A model generated the notes under the pieces. It did not search any database and was not told the origin of the DNA. It saw only the letters and a program-made list of their open reading frames with translations. From DASZBR01 sp035943935 (GTDB taxonomy: Bacteria; Pseudomonadota; Gammaproteobacteria; DASZBR01), in assembly GCA_035943935.1 (NCBI GenBank), contig DASZBR010000025.1:9960-73959 (forward strand): 64,000 nt of DNA. Reading direction: 5' to 3'. Position 1 is the first letter of the stretch. Each line of letters opens with the position of its first letter. Of the stretch, positions 52,052-60,272 are shown piece after piece. The translations under genes were made by a program, and so were the position numbers.

Positions 52052-53290
52052 GTGAACGACGGTAACGATTCTAAAAATATATTCGATGTTATACAAGGTC
52101 GGATGGATGTCGTAGGTTCAATGGCGGCATTGTTGGACAAACCTAAGTTGCTTGAACAACTCACTCTTAATTCGCCGAAATTAAAATGGATGTCGAGGGT
52201 GCGCATCTTTAATAAAAAAGTCGATAAATTTTTGCGAGATTTGGATGAAGTCGTCATTCTCATACACAGCCATCAAGCCGATCTCAATTATGCTGACTTT
52301 CTCGGGAAAAAATTATCCGATGCGGATCGACTTAAACTACTTTATGACAGAGTTAAAAATCATAATTATGTCGAACGATTTTATGCACTTTATAAAAGCG
52401 CAGAAGCGTTAAACAATGATCCTAAGTTAAGAGAGCGACCTGGTGTTTCAGGTTCCAATGGGATAGCAAGCTTGGCGATGGCTGTGCCTATTCAAGTATT
52501 CTCAAAAAGTTTTGTGTTGTATCCAGATCTCATTGAGGCGGCTGAAAAAAAAGGTGACACTAAAACAGCGGAGACGTTAAAAGAATTGCAAAAAAGCTGT
52601 GCGGATATTTCTGAGGAATATCAAAATATGTTGGCAGCAATGGAACCGGTGCCAAGCAATCCTGCGAAATTAGCAGAAAATACGGAAGTATTTAAATTGC
52701 TTCGACAGTTTGTTGAGAAAAAAATGTCCGACAAAGACAAGCCTGCATTTTTAGAAAAAATAGATTTCCTGCTGAATCGCTATCGTCAAAAACTGACGCT
52801 ATATATCAGAATGGATGAAAGTAAAATTGAGAGCAGTGATGTTGAAGCGATGTTATCAAATATTAATATATTGTTATATTTTGCAAAAAAAGCAGATCCG
52901 AATTATGTGTGTTCGAGTATGGAAGGATTAGTGTCTGCAGCGAAAGAATTATCTGAGCGTGCAAATAAAAAGGAGGGTAAGGGTGAGTTGCCCTTGCTGG
53001 GTAATAAAGCAAATAATTTTTTAGCAAAGATTCAGGTATTATTTCCACAAGCGCAAGAAAAGAAAAGTGAACTTGAACGATACGCAGAAGAATTACAGCA
53101 GAAGGTAGTGAAGGCGGATGAAGCATTTAAATTTGCACAAGCGGAGAATAGTAAAATACATGTGAAGCCAGCCGCACCTGCGCAAGAGAAAAAGCCAGAA
53201 GCCAAAAAACGTCCGAATATTTTACAGCGATTATTTAAGCGTGGTGAGCGAGAGGAAGTACGAGCAAAACAACCTCGCGCGATGAGATAG
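52052..53290 (+). CDS. Unknown helical protein with a Dbl-homology (RhoGEF)-like region (412 aa)
   Basis: The likely start is GTG 52052, since GGAGG at 52042-52046 sits just before it as in the next gene; an ATG at 52040 is the alternative. Residues 10-195 are all-helical and follow the spacing of a DH domain: VERFYALYKSAEALNND near 107-123, then AVPIQVFSKSFVLYPDLI (144-161), which aligns with the DH signature (KPVQRxxRYxLLLxxLL type), and a following TLKELQKSCADISEEY helix. The usual Arg after PxQ is replaced. The rest is helical with a basic tail (RPNILQRLFKRGEREE). Call is tentative. Confidence 0.7.
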   Translation: MNDGNDSKNIFDVIQGRMDVVGSMAALLDKPKLLEQLTLNSPKLKWMSRVRIFNKKVDKFLRDLDEVVILIHSHQADLNYADFLGKKLSDADRLKLLYDRVKNHNYVERFYALYKSAEALNNDPKLRERPGVSGSNGIASLAMAVPIQVFSKSFVLYPDLIEAAEKKGDTKTAETLKELQKSCADISEEYQNMLAAMEPVPSNPAKLAENTEVFKLLRQFVEKKMSDKDKPAFLEKIDFLLNRYRQKLTLYIRMDESKIESSDVEAMLSNINILLYFAKKADPNYVCSSMEGLVSAAKELSERANKKEGKGELPLLGNKANNFLAKIQVLFPQAQEKKSELERYAEELQQKVVKADEAFKFAQAENSKIHVKPAAPAQEKKPEAKKRPNILQRLFKRGEREEVRAKQPRAMR

Positions 53291-53317
53291 GTGTAATATT
53301 TTTGATGGAGGTGGGTT

Positions 53318-54454
53318 ATGTCACAGGATAAAGAAAGTAAAAAAGGTTCTCTGAAAGCGATGAGCTCGCAGTTTCCGCGTAAGTCACAAATCAGTGAGTT
53401 GGATTTAGTGGCGGATATTAATACGGATGAGGGTTTGCGAACTATTCTCACGGCTTCACGTGAAGGTGATTCTGCCGTAGCCATGGCGAAAAAATATCTC
53501 CCCAAAGATAATGCGGAATTGCTGCAATTGGCATTGCGACTAATGAAGCTAGAACATCACGATGAACCTAAAAATCTTCTTCGACGAAAATCGCTAGCGG
53601 CAGAATGTTTTCGTGAAATATTGAGACGATCTGATTATTTCAAAAAGCTGACAAGAAAAATAAAGCAGTTTGTGAAAGATAAAGATGAAGAAAAATTATG
53701 GAAAGGTGTTTTTGATGCTATTCCAGCAGATGCAAAAGCAGTTATTTATTCGATATGTGAATTAGATTCTAGCGCTGAAGCAAAGAAACTCCGTGCAGAT
53801 GATCTTATGTTTTTTGCGAAATCATTTGCGGTGAGAGAAATGCCTTCTGGCCTTGAACAAATGGTTTTTGCAGCCAATGCGCAAAATATGGCAGCGGCGA
53901 CGTATTCAAGTGGAGGTAAAGAAGAACCGAGAGAAAATTATATAAAATTTTTAACTGGCACGGTTTATACAGGAATGGAAAAAGCGTCTAGAAAAACAGA
54001 ATCGCCGCGTGAAAAATCACCGAGAGAATCTACTGAAGACAGTGAAACAGACGATACGCATAGTACTGCAAGTGATAGCAGTGAGGAGTCGCCAAGAAAA
54101 GGGGCGAATAAAAAATCTACTGTTCAACAGGAATTCGAAAAAGTGGAAAAGGAAGGAGCTGAATTATTTCGGGAAGCGGGTAAGCATATTAAAGAGACAA
54201 ATGCGACCTTAAAAGAAAAGCCATGGGATAAAAAAGTTAGTGAATTGATGGCAGATCTTGAGGCTGTTGGTAAAAAGAGTGTTGCTGAGCTTGACGAACA
54301 AACCGCTAAAATGGAGAAGCTTTTCGCAGAGTTGGATAAGACGAAAGAAGAAGGACCTAAAAAAGCAAAGGGTGAACTTACTCCTCCGGAAGGTAATAGT
54401 CCTACGTCGAGTACGCATACGACTCCGCGAAAAGGTAGTAGTGGGCAGGGTTAA
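53318..54454 (+). CDS. Unknown protein with Ser/Pro/Glu-rich linker (378 aa)
   Basis: This protein was not recognised. GGAGGTGGG precedes ATG 53318. Residues 1-215 are helical and charged (LLQLALRLMKLEHHDE, FREILRRSDYFKKLTRKI). Residues 220-270 are a phosphorylatable Ser/Glu/Pro stretch (ESPREKSPRESTEDSETDD) with repeated SPR units. Residues 275-340 are coiled coil with VSELMADLEAV, similar to the ELIxxL helices of the 50084 product. The tail is Thr/Pro/Ser/Gly-rich (TSSTHTTPRKGSSGQG). It lies in the four-gene plus-strand island; nothing indicates an enzyme. Confidence 0.72.
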   Translation: MSQDKESKKGSLKAMSSQFPRKSQISELDLVADINTDEGLRTILTASREGDSAVAMAKKYLPKDNAELLQLALRLMKLEHHDEPKNLLRRKSLAAECFREILRRSDYFKKLTRKIKQFVKDKDEEKLWKGVFDAIPADAKAVIYSICELDSSAEAKKLRADDLMFFAKSFAVREMPSGLEQMVFAANAQNMAAATYSSGGKEEPRENYIKFLTGTVYTGMEKASRKTESPREKSPRESTEDSETDDTHSTASDSSEESPRKGANKKSTVQQEFEKVEKEGAELFREAGKHIKETNATLKEKPWDKKVSELMADLEAVGKKSVAELDEQTAKMEKLFAELDKTKEEGPKKAKGELTPPEGNSPTSSTHTTPRKGSSGQG

Positions 54455-54474
54455 ATAGAAAACCCTCACCCCCG

Positions 54475-54603
54475 CTCTCCCACTACGGCGTTTCACGCCT
54501 GGGAGAGGGGCAGAAATTATGCAGAATCTTACTTATCACCACCCCCAAAACCCCGTTTTATGGTCTATACCTATATATAGTAGGGGCGAGATTCATCTCG
54601 CCC
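54475..54603. repeat. Two hairpin elements between island genes
   Basis: A hairpin with CTCTCCCA/TGGGAGAG arms and an inner GGCG/CGCC stem occupies 54475-54507; a second with GGGCGAGA/TCTCGCCC arms and a TTCA loop occupies 54584-54603. Both resemble dispersed palindromes elsewhere in the window (63829-63852). They fill the 165-base gap and may limit read-through into the next gene. Confidence 0.65.
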
Positions 54604-54619
54604 AAGTATGGGGGTGGGT

Positions 54620-55801
54620 ATGGAAGAGGAAAAAGGTGCGTTTATTCCTTTCAGGATGGATTATTCTACAAAAGAAAAAAAACCAGGTGAACTCACTAAT
54701 GAACAGCAAGCGGATAGAATTCTCGAGAATGTTCGTAAACTTAAAGATCAAGGCTATGAAAAAGTAGGAATTACGTATTCTGCCAATCGCCAGCAAGCGG
54801 ATAAAATTCGTGGAGCTTATGAACAAGGGAAATGGAAAGTAGGAATAAAGGGAAGCAATCAAGCGGAGGTTATGGCGATAGTCGAAAAAAAATTGAGTGA
54901 AACACGTAATAGCGATTTGCGATCTGTTTTTCAGGTATTGCCATTGACAACAATGGATAAAAAACAAAAGGGGAACTTAGATCCGAAATGTTTTGAAGAA
55001 GATAAAAAGTTTATAGACAGCTTTATAGAAAATAAAAATAGTGTTGTGCTGGGTTGGCAAAATCAAGATTCGAATGACCAAAAGACAGATTCTAAGTTTG
55101 CAGTGGGTGGGGGGCGTACTAAAGAAACAACCTCCGCAACCATGTCAGAGGACCAATCTAAAGCTATTCAAGGCTATTTAAGTGATCTTCGAAAAACTCA
55201 CCCAGCTCCAGTTGCATCAGTATCTCCTGCAGTAGCAGCGCAACCGGTGGAAACGAAGAAGCCATCATTGGTGCGGTTGGGTGAATCTGATGATAAAGTT
55301 CACGCAGCAAAGAAGGAGTTTGAGCGTGCTTCCAAGGGAGGAGATGTAGATAGTCAGATTGATTCTTTGAAAAAGTATATGTCAGCTGTGAACGATGATA
55401 TGACTTTGTTGCGGGAGCTTGGACAATCTACAGAAAAGCAAAAAGACATAAAAGCTGGTCTTAATGAACAGCATAGGGAATTGGTTCAACAAAAAATGCT
55501 TTCTCAGCGCAGTAGTGCTCCGTCAACTGCTCCTACTACTCCAAAAAGTGATACCAGAGGGGGAAGAAGTCGTTCTGATGGTGCTTCACCGGCTATTCCG
55601 ACATTACCTCCAGCATCGAAGTGGGGGGAAATAAAAAAGAATGCTCTTGATAAAGAAGTCGATCAAAAACCAGCCTCACCAACAAGTCAGCCAGCATCAC
55701 CTACCACAAATTCACAGGGAAAATTGCGACCGCCTTTACCACCGAAACCGAAGACGCCTTCACCAACAGGAACTCCGCGGATGGGTGGTGGATCAGGTTA
55801 A
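54620..55801 (+). CDS. Unknown protein with C-terminal SH3-ligand motif (393 aa)
   Basis: This protein was not recognised. ATG 54620 with GGGGGTGGG upstream is preferred to ATG 54608, which has no RBS. Residues 1-125 look like a small alpha/beta domain (YEKVGITYSANRQQADKI, SVVLGWQNQDSND). Residues 220-290 are a charged helical segment. The last 100 residues are Ser/Pro/Thr-rich, with RPPLPPKPK at 370-378, matching class II SH3 ligands and echoing SPPLPPK in the 50084 product. It ends three bases before the convergent fabH. No signal peptide is present. Confidence 0.72.
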   Translation: MEEEKGAFIPFRMDYSTKEKKPGELTNEQQADRILENVRKLKDQGYEKVGITYSANRQQADKIRGAYEQGKWKVGIKGSNQAEVMAIVEKKLSETRNSDLRSVFQVLPLTTMDKKQKGNLDPKCFEEDKKFIDSFIENKNSVVLGWQNQDSNDQKTDSKFAVGGGRTKETTSATMSEDQSKAIQGYLSDLRKTHPAPVASVSPAVAAQPVETKKPSLVRLGESDDKVHAAKKEFERASKGGDVDSQIDSLKKYMSAVNDDMTLLRELGQSTEKQKDIKAGLNEQHRELVQQKMLSQRSSAPSTAPTTPKSDTRGGRSRSDGASPAIPTLPPASKWGEIKKNALDKEVDQKPASPTSQPASPTTNSQGKLRPPLPPKPKTPSPTGTPRMGGGSG

Positions 55802-55804
55802 GAC

Positions 55805-56776
55805 TTAATAAACCACCAACGCAGAACCCCACGTTAATCCTGCACCAAACGCTTCTAGCAATAATTTATCGCCGCGTTTAATTTTGCCTTCACGCACCGC
55901 GCTATCCAATGCAAGCGGAATAGAAGCAGCAGACGTATTACTGTGATCTGCAATGGTTAAAATAACTTTTTCCATCGGCAAATTTAATTTTTTCGCGATA
56001 GCAGAAATAATGCGCATGTTCGCTTGATGCGGAACAAGCCAATCGATATCGTCACTTTTTAAGTTATTCGCTTCGAGAACTTCATCAACACTTTTGCTTA
56101 AATGATTTACCGCTAATTTAAAGACTTCATTACCTTTCATGATAACGTAGGGTTCGAGGCCTTCTTTTTTTTGTGAGGGAAATGCACTCGGCGCCCATAA
56201 TAAATCTTTATAACTTCCATCGGCATGAAGATGCGTCGAACAAATTCCCGGTTTATCACTGGCTTGTAAAACAACCGCGCCGGCACCATCACCAAATAAA
56301 ATACACGTGCGTCGGTCATTCCAATCAATGATGCGTGACATCGCTTCGGTCGCAACTAATAAAATTGTTTTCGCAGCACCCGTTTTTATATATTGATCGG
56401 CAATGCTCAAACCATAAATAAATCCAGAACACGCCGCGCCAATATCCATGGCCGGACGTCCACCTAATTTAAAATGATCTTGTAATAAACACGATACGCT
56501 GGGAATAATAAAATCAGGTGTGACGGTTGCCACTAAAATCATATCAATATCTTTTGCGGTAATACCTGCGCTATCGATAGCATTTTGTGCCGCAATAATT
56601 GCCATTGAACTGGCGGTTTCATCGGGTCCTGCAATGTGACGCTGTTCAATGCCCGTGCGTTCAACGATCCATTCATGACTGGTTTCGATATGTTCTGCTA
56701 ACTCATTATTGGTCACAATATGCGGAGGTAAATAAGAGCCAGTGCCAATAATGCGTGTGTGATGAGCGAACTTCAT
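55805..56776 (-). CDS. fabH: 3-oxoacyl-ACP synthase III (KAS III)
   Basis: FabH starts fatty-acid synthesis by condensing acetyl-CoA with malonyl-ACP. The 323 aa protein has the Cys-His-Asn triad: Cys in GAACSGFIYG, His in VPHQANMRI, and Asn in DHSNTSAAS. The ATG overlaps the plsX stop by four bases; the order rpmF-plsX-fabH is the conserved one. fabD and acpP do not follow; instead it runs into the convergent effector-like gene three bases away. Confidence 0.96.
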   Translation of the reverse strand: MKFAHHTRIIGTGSYLPPHIVTNNELAEHIETSHEWIVERTGIEQRHIAGPDETASSMAIIAAQNAIDSAGITAKDIDMILVATVTPDFIIPSVSCLLQDHFKLGGRPAMDIGAACSGFIYGLSIADQYIKTGAAKTILLVATEAMSRIIDWNDRRTCILFGDGAGAVVLQASDKPGICSTHLHADGSYKDLLWAPSAFPSQKKEGLEPYVIMKGNEVFKLAVNHLSKSVDEVLEANNLKSDDIDWLVPHQANMRIISAIAKKLNLPMEKVILTIADHSNTSAASIPLALDSAVREGKIKRGDKLLLEAFGAGLTWGSALVVY

Positions 56777-57762
56777 ATTGATGTAATTTCCTCAAGAATA
56801 TTGCTTTTGGCTTGTAACATCGCTTCTTCGATAGCGCGTGCAAAACCCGTAATATTTGTGCCGCCATGGCTCTTTACAACAATGCCTTTTAAACCAATTA
56901 AACTTGCGCCATTGTAACGTGCGGGATCAATTTGTTTACGCAAGGATTTTAAAATAGGCCACGCTAATAACCCAATAAATTTCGTCAAAAGATTTTTATT
57001 GAACGCGCTCTTGAGAAAATGCTGAATTAATTTTGCGGTGCCTTCGCTGGCTTTCAATGCAACATTTCCTACAAATCCATCGCATACAACAATATCCGTT
57101 TTGCCGCTATAGACTTCATCGGCTTCAACATATCCCTTGTAATTAATAGCCGAATTACTTTGTAATAATATGGTTGTTTGTTTGACTAATTCGTTGCCTT
57201 TAATATCTTCATGGCCAATGTTTAATAAGCCTACGGTGGGATTATCAATCTTATCCACTAAGCTAGATAAAATGGTTGCCATTAGGGCAAATTGCAAAAG
57301 ATGTTCAGGTTTAGAATCGACGTTTGCGCCTAAATCTAAAAAGCGAATTAATTTGTCTGAACGTGTCGGAATTAAGCCGCATATCGCTGGTCTGTCTATT
57401 CCGGGTAAGGTTTTTAGTACAAATCGCGCGATAGCCATAAGTGCGCCAGTGTTTCCTGCGCTGACACAGGCTTGTGCGTGATTATCTTTGACAAGATTGA
57501 TGGCAATGCGCATGGAGGAATCTTTTTTCGAACGAAGGGCGGTCGCAGGAGATTCGTCCATTGCGATTTCTTCAGAAGCGGCGTGAATACTGAGTCGAGG
57601 AGATGATCGATTTTTGAGATGTTTTTTGATTTTCTCAGGGTTACCGACGAGGATAAGTTCGAGGTCTGGATGTGCTTCGACCATTCGCAGCGCGGCGGGG
57701 ACAACAACTGAGGGACCGCGGTCACCTCCCATTGCATCTAGCGCGATACGGATGGTCGGCAT
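56773..57762 (-). CDS. plsX: Phosphate acyltransferase PlsX
   Basis: PlsX makes acyl-phosphate from acyl-ACP for phospholipid synthesis by PlsY. The 329 aa product begins MPTIRIALDAMGGDRGP, the family's N-terminus, and has SAGNTGALMAIARF and VCDGFVGNVALKASEG. ATG 57762 is chosen because the longer frame (to 57888) lies inside rpmF. It overlaps fabH by four bases. Confidence 0.95.
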   Translation of the reverse strand: MPTIRIALDAMGGDRGPSVVVPAALRMVEAHPDLELILVGNPEKIKKHLKNRSSPRLSIHAASEEIAMDESPATALRSKKDSSMRIAINLVKDNHAQACVSAGNTGALMAIARFVLKTLPGIDRPAICGLIPTRSDKLIRFLDLGANVDSKPEHLLQFALMATILSSLVDKIDNPTVGLLNIGHEDIKGNELVKQTTILLQSNSAINYKGYVEADEVYSGKTDIVVCDGFVGNVALKASEGTAKLIQHFLKSAFNKNLLTKFIGLLAWPILKSLRKQIDPARYNGASLIGLKGIVVKSHGGTNITGFARAIEEAMLQAKSNILEEITSI

Positions 57763-57763
57763 G

Positions 57764-57973
57764 CTAGCCTTCAGCAGATTCGGCGGCGCTTTCGGCTTTT
57801 TCTTTGGGTTTAATGACTTGTTTACCGCGATAGTAGCCGGTCGGGGTAATGTGATGACGGCGATGAACTTCGCCTGTTTCTGGGTCAATGCTCAAGGTTG
57901 GCGACTTAAGGGCCATATGTGAACGTTTTTTGCCTGTTCGGGAACGCGATTTACGCGATTTTTGGACTGCCAT
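57764..57973 (-). CDS. rpmF: 50S ribosomal protein L32
   Basis: L32 is a small 69 aa ribosomal protein with the diagnostic MAVQKSRKSRSRTGKKRSH start and the SIDPETGEVHRRHHITPTG core. It is the zinc-free form, without the Cys pairs. An upstream frame start at 58003 adds non-homologous residues. It leads the rpmF-plsX-fabH unit. The usual upstream partner yceD is absent; an E2 gene on the same strand precedes it. Confidence 0.94.
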   Translation of the reverse strand: MAVQKSRKSRSRTGKKRSHMALKSPTLSIDPETGEVHRRHHITPTGYYRGKQVIKPKEKAESAAESAEG

Positions 57974-58052
57974 AACACTATTCTCGCTATATATAAGTAT
58001 CAAAAGATGGGCGATTTTACCGGGGTATTTGGATACTGTCTATAGTTTTCCC

Positions 58053-58970
58053 CTATTTCGCCAGCGCTTCCATCATCGCACCCAAGAATCTCGACGCTTC
58101 ACCACCTGTCACCATCCGGTGATCAAAGCTAATAGAGAGGGGTAATTTCTTGGTCTGTTTGTTGATTTTGCCCGACGCAATAATCGCTACTGTGGGAGGT
58201 AATACGATAGGCGTTGCAAAATATCCAGCCATCGTGCCTATATTAGATAACGATATCGTCCCGCCTTGGAAGTGGTCAGGTGTTAAATGGGAATTTTTAA
58301 ATTGATTGATCGTTTCACGTAATTGCTCAGCGGATTTTTTCTCAGCGTTTTTAATAACAGGCACTAATAAACCTTGCGGGGTATCAAGCGCTAGTCCCAA
58401 ATGGACTTCTTTGTGAACTAATTTTTTCTGCTGACGGCCGTCAAACCACGCATTAAGATTGGGCTCTTTTTGACAGGCATAGCAAACAGCCTGAATTAAA
58501 CGGGCGGTAATGTCTGTTTTCTCAGGCCACGCACTAATATCAGCCTCATCGAAAATACTGGCAGAGACAACTTCATCAGCGGCACGACGCATATTTTGTG
58601 CCATGCTCAAACGAATTCCCGAGAGCTTTTCGGCGTTTGATTGCCACGCAGAAGTTGTGTTAGCTTGTGTGAACGTTTCGGGTTCTAAAATAATATCGCT
58701 GGTTTCTAATTTACCTGCTACGGTTGCAGTCGCGGAGTGCGTTTCAATTTCAATTAACGCTTCACCTGTTTTGATGACATCGCCGGCTTTACCAAACAGT
58801 TGTTTAATAACGCCATCATACGGTGAAGGAACTTCGACGACAGCTTTGGCGGTTTCTACGGAAACCATTAATTGATCTGTTTTGACAGCATCGCCTGTTT
58901 TAACATGCCATTCATGGATAGTTGCTTCGGCAAGACCTTCGCCGAGATCAGGTAAATGAAATATCGTCAT
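58053..58970 (-). CDS. 2-oxo acid dehydrogenase E2 (lipoyl acyltransferase), short form
   Basis: This 305 aa acyltransferase moves acyl groups from its lipoyl arm to CoA. Residues 1-76 are a lipoyl domain, with the modified Lys in VETAKAVVEVPSPYDG. A 35-residue linker follows directly. Residues 115-305 are the catalytic domain ending in SFDHRMVTGGEASRFLG, with the active-site His-Arg. The peripheral subunit-binding domain that normally recruits E1/E3 is missing. No E1 or E3 gene is adjacent. The start is ATG 58970, not the longer frame at 59012. LipA would supply the lipoyl sulfurs. Substrate (pyruvate, branched-chain or other) is undetermined. Confidence 0.85.
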   Translation of the reverse strand: MTIFHLPDLGEGLAEATIHEWHVKTGDAVKTDQLMVSVETAKAVVEVPSPYDGVIKQLFGKAGDVIKTGEALIEIETHSATATVAGKLETSDIILEPETFTQANTTSAWQSNAEKLSGIRLSMAQNMRRAADEVVSASIFDEADISAWPEKTDITARLIQAVCYACQKEPNLNAWFDGRQQKKLVHKEVHLGLALDTPQGLLVPVIKNAEKKSAEQLRETINQFKNSHLTPDHFQGGTISLSNIGTMAGYFATPIVLPPTVAIIASGKINKQTKKLPLSISFDHRMVTGGEASRFLGAMMEALAK

Positions 58971-59014
58971 AGTATTCCCGTTAGTGGACCAAAAAAAACA
59001 TAGGATACTCAAAT

Positions 59015-60253
59015 ATGCAACTTAATCAACAACGATGGTTATTACCCTGGCTAGCTGTCATTGGTCCGGGTTTAGTCGTCATGCTTGCAGATACGGATGC
59101 AGGTAGTTTGATTACGGCTGCACAAAGTGGCGCGGTGTGGGGATATAAATTACTCGCGCTACAACTTATCTTGATACCTATTCTATATATAGCTCAAGAA
59201 CTGACCGTGAGATTAGGTTTAGTGACAGGCATGGGGCATGGCGAATTAATTAAAGCCAAATTTGGAAGTGCGTGGGCGTGGTTATCTGTCTCGACATTAA
59301 TTATTTCTTGTATCGGCGCAATACTTTCAGAATTCAGTGGTTTAGCGGGTGTGGGTTTATTATTTGGCGTTGCCGCGTGGAAGACTTTATTTATCGTCGT
59401 TGCATTTTTAATTGTTATGGCGTGGACAGGTTCCTATCATACTGTTGAGCGTATCGCGATTTTTTTGGGATTATTTGAATTGGTATTTATTTGGGTGGCG
59501 TGGGATTCTCATCCGAATATTCATGAACTTATGCAAGGCTTAGTTAGTGTGCCATGGAATAATAGCTCGTATTTATATTTAGCGGCAGGCAATGTGGGTG
59601 CAGTGATTATGCCGTGGATGATTTTTTATCAGCAATCGGCTGTATTAGATAAGGGTTTAACAACAAAACATTTGAAACCTGCGCGATGGGATACGGCAAT
59701 AGGTGCATTGATTACACAATTAGTTATGGCGTGTGTGTTAATTGCAACGGCTGCGACGATTGGAAAAACAAATCCGAATGCGCCGTTAAATACGGTTCAT
59801 CAAATTAGCCAAGCGTTAACGCCGAGTTTAGGTGAATTTGCGGGAAAATTATTATTTGCGATCGGGATGAGTGGCGCTGCGATGGTGGCGACAATTGTGG
59901 TGTCATTAACGGCTGCGTGGGGATTAGGTGAAGTCATGGGATTTCGCCGCTCATTACAAGATCAACCCAAGGATGCGCCGTGGTTTTATGGAATCTATAC
60001 GGCGGTATTAATTGTCGGCGCAATAATTGTTGCATCAGGAATTATTAATCTTGTGAGTTTAAGTGTAGCGGTAGAGGTCATGAATGCGTTATTATTACCG
60101 ATTGTATTAGGCTTCTTATATCTGCTCGCAAGAAAAACATTACCTGAAGAATACAGACTCAAAAATAGTTACGCGGTTATTGTTGGAATTATTTTAGCGG
60201 TGACTTCTGTATTCGGATTATTTGCAGGATTGTGGGGAAGTTTTTACGGGTAA
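59015..60253 (+). CDS. NRAMP-related divalent metal transporter
   Basis: This 412 aa membrane protein has eleven or so hydrophobic helices in NRAMP order (PWLAVIGPGLVVMLAD at helix 1). The metal site differs from MntH: helix 1 has ADTDAGS in place of DPGN, and helix 6 has MPWMIFYQQSA in place of the MPH-type motif. Such variants fall in NRAMP-related clades whose substrates (for example Mg2+) differ from Mn2+/Fe2+; which applies here is unknown. ATG 59015 follows AGGATA. It is divergent from the E2 gene. Confidence 0.82.
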   Translation: MQLNQQRWLLPWLAVIGPGLVVMLADTDAGSLITAAQSGAVWGYKLLALQLILIPILYIAQELTVRLGLVTGMGHGELIKAKFGSAWAWLSVSTLIISCIGAILSEFSGLAGVGLLFGVAAWKTLFIVVAFLIVMAWTGSYHTVERIAIFLGLFELVFIWVAWDSHPNIHELMQGLVSVPWNNSSYLYLAAGNVGAVIMPWMIFYQQSAVLDKGLTTKHLKPARWDTAIGALITQLVMACVLIATAATIGKTNPNAPLNTVHQISQALTPSLGEFAGKLLFAIGMSGAAMVATIVVSLTAAWGLGEVMGFRRSLQDQPKDAPWFYGIYTAVLIVGAIIVASGIINLVSLSVAVEVMNALLLPIVLGFLYLLARKTLPEEYRLKNSYAVIVGIILAVTSVFGLFAGLWGSFYG

Positions 60254-60272
60254 TACGCGGAGAGGATCTTTC

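Noticed and set aside
51670..52263. Open frame of 197 codons on the minus strand
   Set aside because: It is antisense to the proline-rich end of the 50084 gene, giving a Gly-rich shadow; no RBS or conserved motif.
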